A DNA stretch of 64,000 nt, from contig NC_080048.1 of NCBI RefSeq assembly GCF_026212465.1, forward strand, positions 34,124,422 through 34,188,421, given 5' to 3'. Shown one piece after another: positions 48,801 to 64,000 of the stretch. Position 1 is the stretch's first letter; every line of letters begins with the position of its first letter. Under the pieces are notes generated by a model that made no database searches, had not been told where the DNA came from, and worked only from the letters and a program-made list of their open reading frames with translations. The position numbers were made by a program, and so were the translations under genes. The stretch comes from Amaranthus tricolor (lineage: Eukaryota; Streptophyta; Magnoliopsida; Caryophyllales; Amaranthaceae).

Positions 48801-49487
48801 AATGGTTAGAATGTTGTTATCCAAAGTATATGATTTAAGTTTCAAGTCTCCACACAAATTATCAAATTAATTTTATGCTTATTTTAATTTTAAATTAATA
48901 ACTTAATACTTCATCTTTTCCTCAAAAACTATGATAGTTTGAAAGTTCAAAAAATTTAGATATTGCTTTTATTGTAATACTAGCTTGAACAAAAAAGTAT
49001 TATTATAATTTTATGTAGACTTATATGATTTAATTATTTTAAATCATATGATATTAGGAGGATTATTCACCAAATATTATATGCAAGTTGCACGATTTAA
49101 TATTTTAATGATGCGGAATATTTCTCACATGTTATCTAAAATTCGCGCAAGGGGTGCAATGCATCCCCAATCTAAGAATCTAATATTGCACCAATGATTA
49201 AAAAATCTTGGGTTAACCACTGACTCCGTCCAAAATAACAGTAAGACATCTAAGAATGGTAATTTTGTGCACATTTCACACTTAAGATTCATCTGTTTGT
49301 TCTAGAATTTCCATGGCTTGTGCTTCAATGATAATTAGAAGAAGCAGCTTATGTGATAAACAAATTCTTATGTGCTTCAACTAATTTTCTATTTCATTTT
49401 CTTTAGGGAAAAAATCTACATTGTAAATTAACATCACATTTTTTTCAGGTCTTTATTATTAGGGTAAACTCTGAAGATGAAGAGTAA
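30817..49487 (+). CDS. B3 DNA-binding domain protein, paralogue (copy 2), with a transposon-filled intron
   Basis: Predicted nuclear DNA-binding protein, a tandem paralogue of 12494-15562. Supported exons: 30817-30957 (47 codons, as in copy 1: [20 protein letters not shown]), 31057-31148 ([14 protein letters not shown]..), 47423-47525 ([30 protein letters not shown]), 47642-47845 ([37 protein letters not shown]) and 49449-49487 ([12 protein letters not shown], stop). The phases join cleanly to 192 aa. The equivalent of copy 1 exon 3 is not seen as a separate exon, and the 5' half of its exon 4 is gone or diverged. The second intron (31149-47422) would be 16.3 kb and contains a complete MULE, a Pack-MULE with a nested Copia, a Stowaway MITE and a deleted Copia. 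The donor at 31149 (GTTCCG) is weak. The B3 core lacks some residues of copy 1 (GGWRGF is replaced by HGWKKF). It may be a live gene with a giant intron or a split pseudogene. Confidence 0.7.
31399..31554 (+). repeat. Left terminal inverted repeat of the MULE
   Basis: 156 bp. It contains four AAACACC motifs starting at 31414, 31445, 31474 and 31505 (spacing 31, 29, 31). The same array lies inverted in 36015-36170. Confidence 0.95.
31882..34992 (+). pseudogene. MuDR-family MULE transposase, one frameshift
   Basis: DDE transposase that would bind the inverted repeats and excise or insert the element. Start ATG at 31882 (an in-frame TTG lies 21 bp upstream). Exons: 31882-33744, 33820-33963, 34053 onward. 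Order: N-terminal MuDR/PB1-like region, acidic stretch ([20 protein letters not shown]), zinc-binding MuDR motif ([12 protein letters not shown]), MULE core with [14 protein letters not shown] (first Asp at 33517), [22 protein letters not shown] (second Asp), and [22 protein letters not shown] finger [19 protein letters not shown] (about 34460) and a CCHC knuckle [14 protein letters not shown] (about 34780) follow. The second intron appears to use a GC donor (33964). A +1 frameshift at about 34360-34388 separates the core from the SWIM finger, so this copy is probably inactive. Confidence 0.9.
35401..35817 (-). pseudogene. GRF-type zinc-finger protein carried by the MULE, broken
   Basis: Minus-strand frame starting ATG at 35817 ([13 protein letters not shown]). 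The GRF finger is recognisable (RC, stop, [10 protein letters not shown], stop, [25 protein letters not shown]), followed by a coiled-coil-like stretch ([18 protein letters not shown]) and a hydrophobic C-terminus ([14 protein letters not shown]) that looks like a membrane anchor. Two in-frame stops (TAA and TAG) interrupt the finger. Small GRF-coiled-coil-anchor proteins are common in plant repeats. Here one lies tail to tail with the transposase inside the same inverted repeats. Confidence 0.75.
36015..36170 (-). repeat. Right terminal inverted repeat of the MULE
   Basis: 156 bp, the reverse complement of 31399-31554 with only a few substitutions noticed by eye (for example ACCCGG against ATCCGG). 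It ends CAATTTTCCC directly before the TAAATAAAA duplication. Confidence 0.95.
36438..36679 (+). repeat. Left inverted repeat of the Pack-MULE
   Basis: Includes three near-perfect palindromes of the TCGCTGTTAGTAACAGCGA type at about 36550, 36601 and 36649, separated by A-rich linkers at intervals close to 50 bp. A TA microsatellite follows at 36676-36696. Confidence 0.88.
36713..36857 (+). pseudogene. Captured exon of gamma-SNAP
   Basis: The frame [33 protein letters not shown] is almost identical to the corresponding segment of plant gamma-soluble NSF attachment protein, the adaptor that brings NSF to SNARE complexes. It ends with ATTG followed by GTAACT, where the parent gene would splice, so the capture seems to have taken the exon with its donor edge. 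The reading frame is open. As a 48-codon fragment it cannot replace the parent protein. It abuts the SET fragment on the opposite strand near 36858. Confidence 0.85.
36858..37084 (-). pseudogene. Captured TPR-SET gene, SET-side segment
   Basis: The minus strand reads [20 protein letters not shown].., [33 protein letters not shown] and IGSLILVTN. The last part is the start of a SET domain (GRGLF followed by a hydrophobic strand), the catalytic fold of protein-lysine methyltransferases. It continues the frame of 43797-44140 across the Copia insertion and stops at the junction with the gamma-SNAP fragment. The catalytic half of SET is absent. Confidence 0.8.
37085..37617 (+). repeat. 5' LTR of the young Copia element
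   Basis: 533 bp, TGTAAGG..ATAACA. It contains CTATATATACCC near 37382, a plausible TATA box for retroelement transcription. Confidence 0.95.
37620..37633 (+). promoter_or_regulatory. Primer-binding site of the young Copia element
   Basis: TGGTATCAAGAGCC two bases after the 5' LTR. It differs from the standard initiator tRNA-Met complement TGGTATCAGAGC by one inserted A. Confidence 0.85.
38305..38700 (+). repeat. Repeated CCCAAAGGA motif in the Copia leader
   Basis: A motif close to GTCGGCCCAAAGGAAGGTTA, followed by TATTTGGC, occurs at 38305, 38504 and (weaker) 38599, with a further TGTCCAAAGACTTGG at about 38688. The spacing is irregular. All copies lie in the untranslated leader between primer-binding site and gag. 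Confidence 0.6.
38838..42872 (+). CDS. Copia gag-pol polyprotein, uninterrupted
   Basis: About 1344 codons without a stop, ending TAG-type at 42870-42872. Domains: gag ([18 protein letters not shown] onward), CCHC knuckle [14 protein letters not shown] (about residue 236), aspartic protease DSGATS (about 283), GAG-pre-integrase [15 protein letters not shown], integrase with [21 protein letters not shown] and a Glu in GVAERRNRT, reverse transcriptase with [10 protein letters not shown] (about 1015), and RNase H with [18 protein letters not shown] and STMEAEF. All catalytic motifs look intact. The listed start is an in-frame TTG; no ATG lies between the upstream stop (38772-38774) and 38913, which is 26 codons into conserved gag. 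It is a retroelement gene; described only. Confidence 0.93.
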   Translation: MNSIPVLTGTNFKEWKENVQITLGCMDLDLAFRVEQPPSLTDDSTAEDKRYYEKWDRSNRLSLMIIKRGIPESFRGVVSDEVTNAKDFLTEIEKRFIKSDKAEISLLLSSFTSKRYSGKGNIREYIMEVSHIVSKLKTLKIEISEDILVHIILNSLPNAFDPFKVSYNCQREKWSLNELISFCVQEEERLKRNKTESAHLASNSKDKGKKRKKIPYKDEAAKGPEQKKPKENIINCFFCKKSGHLKKDCPKYKAWKAKKGTTFILVCSENNLASVPRNTWWLDSGATSNISVSMQGCLSNRKPTDGERYIYVGDGEAVAVEAIGHFRLLLNSGFYLDLKDTFIVPSFRRNLVSVSYLDKSGYCCSFGNYKVTLSFNSNEIGTGSFNTYDNLYMLDTVVSYNESLNVETRGTKRKIDNARSGELWHKRLGHISINRVKRLVSDGILNPIDFTSIDNCVACIKGKQTKSKKLGAYRAAKALELVHTDICGPFPTPSWNGQEYFVSFIDDYSRYAYLFLIYEKSQVLDVFKAYKAEVENQLNKRIKNIRSDRGGEYYGRNDGTGEQRPGPFARYLEECGIVPQYTMPGSPSMNGVAERRNRTLKDMVRSMICHSVLPDSLWGEALKTAAYILNRVPTKAVAKTPYELWTGRKPSLKHFHIWGCPAEARPYRPHEKKLDSKTVSCYFIGYSERSRGYKFYDLTTKVIFETGTAVFFEDVSFGEKNKVRDIVFEEESVSIPETIHKDGFQETDEEPQQDNVVIPPNEIEGPVHDEQIQQPQEQEQQVQVPLRRSIRERRSAIPDDYIVYLLEHGESGGLMEDEPINFREAMKSSYSDKWISAMNEEYNSMHDNKVWELVPLPEGAKPIGCKWIFKIKRDSQGNVMRYKARLVAKGYTQKEGVDYKETFSPVSSKDSFRIIMALVAHFDLELHQMDVKTAFLNGDIAETIYMLQPENFVSGDSINMVCKLKKSIYGLKQASRQWYYKFHQVILSFGFEQNVVDDCVYHKFSGSKMIFLVLYVDDILLATNDTGMLYATKKFLSKNFEMKDLGEASFVLGIEILRNRSQYTLRLSQRNYIDKVLKKFDMEYCKPGDTPISKGDKFSLEQCPKSHLERQEMQKIPYASCVGSLMYAQVCTRPDIAYIVGMLGRYLSNPGMDHWKAAKRVMGYLRRTRNYMLTYKRSDNLEVVGYSDSDFAGCQDTSKSTTGYVYLLAGGAISWKSVKQEIIATSTMEAEFIACFVTSNQGLWLRNFVTGLRIVNEVEKPIKIYCDNKSAVLYSNDNSSSIKSKHIKIKYRATKERVRLREISIVKIDTNSMLADPLTKGLPPKVFHEHITHTGVIDFQESGV
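43259..43791 (+). repeat. 3' LTR of the young Copia element
   Basis: 533 bp, one visible difference from 37085-37617 (an A at about 43672 where the 5' LTR has G). It is followed directly by the TCAAA duplication. Confidence 0.95.
43797..44140 (-). pseudogene. Captured TPR-SET gene, TPR-side segment
   Basis: Minus-strand frame [20 protein letters not shown], then [40 protein letters not shown] and [20 protein letters not shown]. These are tetratricopeptide helices with the typical W, A, Y and A positions. The frame is open and continues into the SET segment at 37084 once the Copia insertion is ignored. The parent would be a plant protein with N-terminal TPRs and a C-terminal SET domain; I did not settle which Arabidopsis gene is closest. 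The fragment starts just inside the right inverted repeat. Confidence 0.8.
44170..44410 (-). repeat. Right inverted repeat of the Pack-MULE
   Basis: The reverse complement of 36438-36679 with scattered substitutions and poly-A length differences, again with three TCGCTGTTANTAACAGCGA-type palindromes. Confidence 0.88.
44434..44702. mobile_element. Stowaway MITE
   Basis: TA at both flanks (44432-44433 and 44703-44704). The left end is CTCGCTCCATCCTAATATAA; the right end reverse-complemented is CTCCCTCCACACCAATATAA. Non-coding, it lies just outside the Pack-MULE in the same B3 intron. Confidence 0.8.
44707..45751. other. AT-rich intron DNA, nothing recognised
   Basis: No gene, splice-flanked exon or repeat structure could be supported on either strand. 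Confidence 0.4.
45752..47257 (+). mobile_element. Internally deleted Copia element with short LTRs
   Basis: Two ~170-bp LTRs (45752-45919 and 47084-47257) start TGTAA(C/T)T and share TTAGAATAAATTATTTTAGA, TAATTTCTTATTT/CCCTTATTTCTTC and the end TTTAATCTCTTCA. The primer-binding site TGGTATTAGAGCC follows the left LTR. The 1.16-kb interior keeps only the end of RNase H ([18 protein letters not shown] near 46710, [20 protein letters not shown] near 47000) with frameshifts. No target duplication was seen. It is a non-autonomous relic in the second intron of B3 copy 2. Confidence 0.8.
47971..48505. mobile_element. Mutator-like foldback element in the last part of B3 copy 2
   Basis: The ends are inverted: GAAAATTTGAAATAGATAA on the left, and its complement TTATCTATTTCAAATTTTC closes the right. 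Inner parts (ACTTATTTTCAAAAATAAGC / GCTTATTTTGAAAATAAGT) also pair. Flanks ACCATTTTC and ACCCCTTTC may be a decayed 9-bp target duplication. The interior has several (G/T)TTCGC..GTTANTAAC..GCAAAC palindromes. It lies in the intron between the fourth and fifth supported exons of B3 copy 2. Confidence 0.7.
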
Positions 49488-52114
49488 AAGATAGTGCCAA
49501 AGGTAGGGATGAAAATGGGTCGGACTCAGCTCGGATTATCTATCCTTCGACCTTCGAATTTGCTCCGGATAAAACTCGGCTCATGTTTTTCAGTACACCT
49601 TCACTCGGAGTTGGATTATGCATACTCCAACTTTGCACCGATACGGACTGTCGGACCTCCGACGTAGTTCGGATTATTAAAACCTTTATTCTTATAGACA
49701 TTATACTTATGATTTATAAGCATAAATAAGTAATAGAGTAGTACAACTTAAAGAAAATATGTCCTTTAAATTTTAGAATGGCATTTAAAACCATATGGAA
49801 TCGAAACTAAATTCTTGTAATTTTACGATTCTACACGATTCTAATAATGCTTCACAAAAAATGCTAAATTAGGTTAGCCCATTGATCAACTATATCTATA
49901 GACCCTAAACTCTATTTTTTTTTCTTTCTAATGATTAAATTGAGATTTTTGACTATAATATAACTATTTTATAAACAACACACGTAAGAGTTGAGACTCT
50001 TAGTTTTTTAATGAAAATTCTTGTTACCTTAGAGCTGTATTTTTTATCTAGTTTACTAATTCATAAAACTTGAATTATTGATTGTAAAAATTATGAGATT
50101 TTTCATTTGCTGTTATGAAATTATTAAAGTATTATTACTATATAATGTGTTTTGATAAACCTATTACAAAATCTCTCTCTTTGGCATTGCTTAATTTATT
50201 AAGGATTATTAATATTGTATCTATTTGGGGTGTTTTAATGAAGTATTGAATTTGTTAAATGATTAATGTAATTTTTTTATGTTTGTCAATTTATAAAATA
50301 TAAGAGAAAAAAAAGTATATATGCATATTTTAAATAATAACAAAGTTTTAAATAAATATTAAGTGTACTTTTACAATAGAAATATAGTTAAACAATATAT
50401 ATAAGCAATTACAACTTATTTTTGCATAATTTTTGAATCATTTGATTATACAATTCAATTCTATGGTCTAATCCTAAGATTTGTTTTCCATTTAAGTTAA
50501 ATTCATGTTTTTAACAATATTGACTATAATTCACTGGATCTCTTAATTTTCAATTCTGAAACCGAAAACATCACGTTTAAAACTTTGAGTATTATATTAT
50601 TAAGTGATATTAAAACATAAGTTTTGTGAACTTGATTTATTATGAAACACAAATTGAGCTTAGACTTTTTATTTAAATGTGACATTTAATGAATGACTTA
50701 GATAATAAACATAATCCGAACTTTAAAGGATATTTGTCAAGAATATATGATGATGAAAAGTAACTTGATGTAACAGGTGATTTTTGTAAAAAAAAAAAAG
50801 TAAAATTGAAATAGAATCAGAAAAAAATAACAATTAACGACCCAACCCCCTCCCCCTCCACATCCTCTTTCCCATGGTCTCATTCTCTGATGGGCTCCTC
50901 GATCTTGGTGTTAAAATAATAAGCGTACTTGTTAAATACTCATAGACCATGAGTCCATCATCACCAAAATTGGGTACCAAATTGAGTAGCTTAGTATTCT
51001 TATTATCATCTGGAATGAATCTAGAGAAAAGTGATAATAGAGTAACAACTTCAATGATCAGGTTCTAAATGTGAGAAGTAGGGTGGCGACAAGGTGGCAG
51101 ACGGGGTGGTAGTAGGGTGGGAGGAGGAGGGGTTGCAGGCGAAAGCAAGGCCGACCGTAGATTTTTTAGACCCTAGGCGAAATAGCATATTAGAGGACTT
51201 TTCATTCGTAATTTATAATCTATACGGACCCTTCTATAACTATTAATTTTGCTTTATTGACATGAGACCCTGGTTAGGGTCGGCCCTGGGGCCCGAAGGG
51301 GAAGTAAGGTGGCAATTGGCAAACATAGCAGCTTCAAGCTTTGATTAGGAAGAGCTTCTGATTTTTTTTAAAAATTTTTTTTAGTTCTCTTTTATTTATT
51401 ATTAATTTACCTATGATAACAAGTCATAATTTGCACAATAATAATTTTGGGTAAGTAAACTAATAGTTTAGATTATTTATGATTATTCAAAAGTTGAGAT
51501 TATTATTGGAAAATTAGTAAAGGTTGGATTATTCAAGTTAATTTTTCCTATTTGTGATATAGTCCCTACATATTTTCTATTAACTTTATAAAAATATTTT
51601 TTTATTAGTTGTGGTTCCCATATTTGTTTCCATTAACTTTCTTTAATATTTTTTTAATATTTATGGTCCCCACTATTCCTTTATTAAATTTATTATTCAG
51701 TAAAATAATATATTCGCTATCTAAAATATTCTATTTTTCTTTATTTCCATGAACATTTTTTGTAGTATTTCTTTAAAAAAAGAGAAAATAAAAATGTATA
51801 TCTCATGGCACAGACTTAAAAAACGTGTCACATACTTTTACTTGAGTCATCCTCTTCTTGAGATGATCTCTATACATAGCCTAAATAGCCCAAACAATAA
51901 AATTATTAGCATATAAACTCATTTATTTAAGGTTGCCTCTTCGAGATGGCCTCGCACAAAAATAACTTATAGGACACACGTGTATTTTTAAAGGTGACTT
52001 TTCTTTTGTTGTTCGAAAGAATATCAAACTTTGACAGTAACTCTCTTGAGAGACCGTCTTTGTGAAAGACGGTCCCTCAAGTCCAGGCCCATCGCACTTT
52101 ATGAATCAATATAA

Positions 52115-52117
<3 letters not shown>
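49488..52117. other. Intergenic DNA downstream of B3 copy 2, no gene seen
   Basis: 49500-50400 begins with diverged low-complexity text (TCGGACTC/CTCCGA words) and becomes strongly AT-rich. 50830-51310 has a GGTGG-rich patch (for example GGGTGGGAGGAGGAGGGG near 51115). GAGACCGTCTTTGTGAAAGACGG, one of the repeated GACGGTCTC words, is at about 52050. No supported coding sequence. Confidence 0.4.

Positions 52118-52147
<30 letters not shown>
52118..52147 (+). repeat. Uninterrupted poly-A tract (about 30 bp)
   Basis: A homopolymer run of about 30 A that could mark the 3' end of an old retroposed copy, or simply slippage. Confidence 0.8.
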
Positions 52148-52149
<2 letters not shown>

Positions 52150-52498
52150 GGCAGCCTCAGTAGCCAAAGCATTCCCCAAGCTAAGATAACCTTACATATT
52201 CCAAGGTCATGATTGCAAATCTCATTGGAAACTGAGGTTTGACAAAACTTTTCTAATTTCTCATACATTAAAGGTAAAAATCTCAGATTCAAATGGGTAT
52301 TCTCCCTCCATTTCGTTTTTCTTCATCTTCAACAACATCGATGAGTTCATGCAAGAATTCAAAGATTTCGTGACACAGACTCAATGGTATTCGTCTTTTA
52401 GAGACGGTATAAGTATGTTTGGTTCTCTTTTCCTTCACGAATTCAATAAATTAGAATCAAATAAAAAAAAATGTGATGTTCTCAATCTGTTTTTGTAG

Positions 52499-53899
52499 TT
52501 CCATTAAATGATGAGCATATTCAATTCGAGTATGGCGATGGAGGTAAAACTAGTGAACACGAAGGTTAGTTGTGCATTTGATAAATATTATTCAAGTTGG
52601 TTACTGTAAATTGGATGTAAATAAATTCAAGGTGATATTTATATCTTACAAGTTGGTAGATATTATTCATTATAGTTTTGAAAATTGGTCACTTGAATTG
52701 ACATTAGATAGTTTTCAAATTAACATTAAATTGTTTAGAATTTGGCATTAGATAGTTTTAAATTGGCATTAGATGCTATTTAAATTGACATTAGATAGTA
52801 TTCAAATTGACATTAAATAGTTTTCAAATTGGCATTAGATGTTATTTAATTGGCATTGATGCTACTTAAATTGACATTATATGCTATTTAAATTGACATC
52901 AAGGATAGTTTCAAATTGACATTAGATAGTTTTAAATTGGTATTGGATAGTATTCAAATTGATATTAGATGCTATTTAAATTGGCATTAGATAGTTTTCA
53001 AATTGGTATTAAATAATATTCAAATTTGCATTAAATAGTTTTCAAATTGACATTAGATAGTTTTAAATTGGCATTAGATAGTGTTAAATTGACATTAAAT
53101 GCTATTTAAATTGGCATTAAGGATAGTTTCAAAATTGGCATTAGATAGTTTTAAATTGATATTAAGGATAGTTTCAAATTAGCATTAAATAGTTTTAAAT
53201 TGGCATTGTATGCTATTTAAAATGACATTAGATAGAATTGGCATTAGATATTATTCATATTGGCAATAAATAGTTTTCATATCGTATTATATGGTTTTCA
53301 AATCGGCATTAGATAGTTTTCAAATTGGCAATAGATATTTTAAAAATTGGCACTATATAGTATTCAATTTGGCACCAAGTATTATACAAATTGACATTGT
53401 GTGCTGATGTCATTTGCATTTGGTCATTATTATGATTATTCATATAAGTTGGTCTTAAGCATCAAATAAAACGGTAGTAGATTTTTATAAGTTTACATTT
53501 GGTGCTTATATATATATATTTGTGATAGGAAGTAATTTTGACAAGCAACTACAAGTCATCAACCATGACGGTGATGACGATATTACAACGAACATTGGTT
53601 ATGCTAACCCACTTCAAGTAAGACGGCAGATAAGTGACCTTGCAAATGTAGAAATATACGGGACACTTGAAGGGGTCACTGCTGAAAAACTAAAAGATCT
53701 TGAGCAATTAGACAGAGAGAGTGGCTTATATTTCGTGAAGCAACGATAGAATATCAACATCTCCATAGATCGGAGAGGCATAACTCCATTCTAGACAAGA
53801 TAGAAACGATTAAAGCGTTTGAGGATGCAAACATCAAATCTACCACAACATATCGATATTTGTTAAAGGATGTTGGAGGTGACGAATTGTGTCAACAGG
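52499..53899 (+). pseudogene. Degenerate FAR1-like transposase/gene fragment
   Basis: Exon-like pieces with AG..GT edges: 52499-52566 (VPLNDEHIQFEYGDGGKTSE..), about 53530-53749 (SNFDKQLQVINHDGDDDITT, VTAEKLKDLEQLDRESGLYF, then a stop) and, in another frame, about 53750-53899 (IEYQHLHRSERHNSILDKIE, IKAFEDANIKSTTTYRYLLK, DVGGDEL). The last piece resembles the FAR1/FHY3 N-terminal region, where an HRSxR..I.., then a GIxxxxxxxxL..xVGG pattern, precedes the MULE core. The core itself is missing. Identification is by pattern only. Confidence 0.4.
52690..53410 (+). repeat. Array of AAATTGGCATTAGATAGTTTT-type units
   Basis: More than twenty imperfect copies of a ~20-24-bp unit (core AAATTGGCATTAGATAGTTT, variants GACATT and GGTATT). 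All point the same way and fill the gap between the FAR1-like exon pieces. A shorter same-strand patch is at 53920-54180; the reverse orientation (AATGCCAACTTA, CCAATTTACA) appears at 54280-54500. Confidence 0.85.
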
Positions 53900-53919
53900 T
53901 ATGTGTGATGGAATTAGAC

Positions 53920-54500
53920 CCTGTAGAATTTGGCATTAGTATAATATAAATAGGGAATGTGTATTATGTAAGTTGGTATTAACACAAATATGAACTATAG
54001 TCGTATTCGAATTTGGATTGCATACTTTGTAAATTGGCTTTAGATCAGATTCAAGTTGAGATTATATTGATGTAAATTGGCATTATGATGTAAGTTGGTA
54101 TTAAGGATATGTAAAATGGATGTATGATCACATTAAGTGGGCATTACACTTAAATAATTTGGTATTATTTTTAACGTGAGTTTTTTTCTCCATGTTAACA
54201 GGATACGGATGAAAACGATAGAGGGTGGAGATGTTCAAAATGTCAACTTATATAATATTAAGAGCAAAATTTTATCATATTATATCGAATTAAATGCCAA
54301 CTTACATAATACTAAAGCCAATTTCTAACATATTAAGTTCCGATTTACAGAAAAAAAAAACCTCCAATTTACAAAATAAAATCCATCATCTTAAACTTTA
54401 CCATGTATCCCAACTTACAATAAACATGCATAATCCCAATTTACAAAAAATAAAAACATAATCCCCCATTTACAATAGATCTAATGCCAGATCAGATTTA
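53920..54500. repeat. Continuation of the array, switching to inverted orientation
   Basis: 53920-54180 keeps forward units (AATTTGGCATTAGTATAAT, AAATTGGCATTATGATG). From about 54240 the units are reverse complements (TAAATGCCAACTTACATAAT, CCCAATTTACAAAAAATA). Opposed arrays at the two sides of a coding relic resemble the subterminal repeats of DNA transposons. Confidence 0.6.
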
Positions 54501-54595
54501 AAGTCGATTTAAATATTAAACAAAATTTTACTTATAATCCTTTATTTGTTTCCAATTTGATGTAGCATAGTTTGGCCTTCTTCCTTTTTGGTTTT

Positions 54596-54866
54596 TGTAA
54601 TAACTTGTATTTAGCTTGAAAAAGGATTCATAGACTATTCATTTTAACAAGGTGCATCTTCTTTTCATGGGAGCCCATTTGCTAAGAACTCCACAGTTAA
54701 GCGTGCTTGGTGTGGATCAATCTTAGGATGGGTGACCTCTTAGGAAGTTTTTCGGGGCGGGTACGAGTGAGGCCAAAGTGCGCTGGAAAGACTTGTGTTG
54801 GATAGTGGGGCTAGTCTACAGTCTCCATGAGTAGTCACCAGCCGTCCGTTGGGCCGGGGTGTTACA
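54596..54866 (+). mobile_element. Cassandra TRIM solo LTR
   Basis: A 271-bp LTR starting TGTAATAAC and ending GGGGTGTTACA, flanked by a perfect 5-bp target duplication GTTTT (54591-54595 and 54867-54871). The interior carries 5S rRNA-derived sequence (GAACTCCACAGTTAAGCGTG, then AGGATGGGTGACCTCTTAGG), the hallmark of Cassandra, a TRIM whose LTRs contain an RNA polymerase III promoter. No second LTR is adjacent, so it is a product of LTR-LTR recombination. Confidence 0.93.
54695..54739 (+). promoter_or_regulatory. 5S-type internal promoter (A box and C box) in the Cassandra LTR
   Basis: The A box AGTTAAGCGTGCTTGG is at 54695-54710 and the C box AGGATGGGTGACCTC at 54725-54739, close to plant 5S rRNA. 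Both still look usable by TFIIIA/TFIIIC by sequence; activity is inferred only from the family. Confidence 0.7.
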
Positions 54867-54871
54867 GTTTT

Positions 54872-56093
54872 GGTTTGGAACTTTGAACATCACCACTCGT
54901 TTCCGGATTTCGGTCTAGTCTTCTCAAAATTTCCATTGTAGATGCTAGGGTTTGTTCATCATCCATGTCTAAAATCAAAAAAATTTAGAATTTTAGTTCA
55001 TTAAAGAATAAAAATTTGGTTAGTAATGGAATAAAACACTTGAAAATGGCGAAAAAAAAATTAACAACAAAAAAATAACCAAAATTGCATGCGAAAAAAA
55101 ACAAAAAAAAAACTACTAAATTAACCATACCTGGTTGTAGATGAAGGAGCTATACAATGTCTTTGCTTGAAAAAAATGGCGAAATGTACGAGTGTACAGG
55201 AGAAAGAAAACGCGAGGAAGAAAGGAAAGGAAAGGAAAAATGACGACTCAAATGGTTGATTGAAAACTGAAATAAGAGGTTTTCTGAATATGAAAGGGTT
55301 TTTTTTTTTAAAAAAATGATGATTACAGTTTTGAGGGAGGAGAAATAACACGTATTATAAGGGGACAAATCAATGATGGGTTTGCAGTTTCCAATTACAC
55401 CTTAATCTGACATAATTACACCTTAACTGCTATAATTACATGTTTTTATTTTATTTCTTTTTTTTTAAAAAATTGGGTCGGCCTATGGAAGGCCGTCTTC
55501 CATAAGAATTTGTGAAACTTTGGTGACACTGTCTCACTAGTGAGACGCGTCTTATTCGGCCGACTCAATTTGATATATATTTTTTACCAATATCAAAAAT
55601 TAAAATATCAATTTCAAGAGTTAAAAGACCAATTTAAAAACTTAAAAGGCTAATTTTAAGGATTTAAATTGACATTTTAAGTCATGAAATTTTGATCGTT
55701 TTAAGACTTAAAAGGTTAATTTTAATACTTAAAAAACCAAGACTTAAAAGACTTATTGCAAAATATTAAATTCTCATTTCAACTTTAAAATAGAGACTTA
55801 AATATTAAAATTGATATTAAAAACTTTAAAATTGACCTTTTAAGTTTTAAAATTGTATTTTTAAATCTTAAAATTATCTATTAAAGCTTTAAATTTAGTA
55901 TGTCAGAATAAAATAATTAAGCCTTGGCCAATTGCACGGCTAAGTGCGGAGATTAACTCTTAAGAATATTTGTTGACTTGCACAATACCCATCAAATTCC
56001 GGACACACCTACTTCGCTCCGCCATCTCCATTCTTCCATATGCTCATTCTTTACCAAAACCTTCCTCTTACTAATAAAGGAAGAGAATAATCA
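54872..56093. other. Intergenic DNA upstream of the fucosyltransferase
   Basis: A-rich and T-rich tracts, no gene. 55480-55560 carries GTCTCACTAGTGAGACGCGTC, another inverted repeat word of the GACGGTCTC type. About 55600-55900 is a run of TTAAAA(G/A)..words in both directions. The 5' UTR and promoter of the fucosyltransferase presumably occupy the last 100-200 bp. Confidence 0.4.
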
Positions 56094-63792
<7,699 letters not shown>

Positions 63793-64000
63793 TAGAATAA
63801 AATTTTGTTTCTCTTCTGTTGGTTGCTGTATCAATATTTTAAGAGCTGTGCTTTATTTTGTTGATATTTTGTTTCCTTAATCTACAAAGTCAATCTATGT
63901 TATCAGTAAATAGGAATATATGGATGGCTTCTGTGTTTTGCCTAAGGGCTAAGAGGCTGTTATATTGGTGTCAGCTATCTGACATGACCGTCCCGACGTC

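Noticed and set aside
52690..53410. A CRISPR array, suggested by many short similar units
   Set aside because: Units are contiguous, imperfect and without unique spacers, in a eukaryotic nuclear setting.
54680..54800. A possible 5S rRNA gene
   Set aside because: The 5S-like text is diverged and incomplete, and it lies inside a 271-bp LTR with TG..CA ends and a GTTTT target duplication, which fits Cassandra better.

Overview
The window is nuclear DNA of a flowering plant, almost certainly a eudicot. The genes have many exons with GT-AG introns, and their closest relatives by eye are Arabidopsis-type proteins. Intergenic DNA is AT-rich and packed with plant transposons: Copia, LINE, Mutator, hAT and Stowaway MITEs, and a Cassandra TRIM. 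The style of the repeats made me think of Caryophyllales, but that is only a guess.

Host genes, left to right. (1) Complement 1474-7050 is a 13-exon alpha-kleisin (RAD21/SCC1 family, nearest to Arabidopsis SYN3). (2) 12494-15562 (+) is a 6-exon B3-domain protein of the At5g42700 type. (3) 30817-49487 (+) is a second B3 gene, a paralogue of the first in the same orientation. Its exons are separated by about 16.3 kb of nested transposons, and plastid ycf1 DNA abuts its start codon. (4) 56094-63748 and beyond (+) is the 5' part of a core alpha-1,3-fucosyltransferase (GT10, FUT11/FucTA type) that runs off the right edge.

Mobile DNA fills most of the rest. 23638-29056 is a decayed Copia element inserted with a 5-bp target duplication into a LINE reverse-transcriptase relic. 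31399-36170 is a complete Mutator-like element with 156-bp terminal inverted repeats, a perfect 9-bp target duplication, a frameshifted transposase and a broken antisense GRF zinc-finger gene. 36438-44410 is a Pack-MULE with about 240-bp inverted repeats and a 10-bp target duplication. It has captured a gamma-SNAP exon on one strand and part of a TPR-SET gene on the other. A very young Copia element (37085-43791, LTRs differing at one site by eye) then landed inside the captured SET gene. A deleted Copia derivative lies at 45752-47257, a degenerate FAR1-like element with directional short-repeat arrays at about 52.3-54.5 kb, and a Cassandra solo LTR carrying 5S rRNA-like promoter boxes at 54596-54866.

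The most interesting stretch is 30-49.5 kb. A duplicated B3 gene acquired a plastid-derived upstream region and an intron made of nested DNA and RNA transposons, yet all its remaining splice phases still agree. Exon boundaries were read by eye from splice signals and family resemblance; no alignment or transcript data were available.
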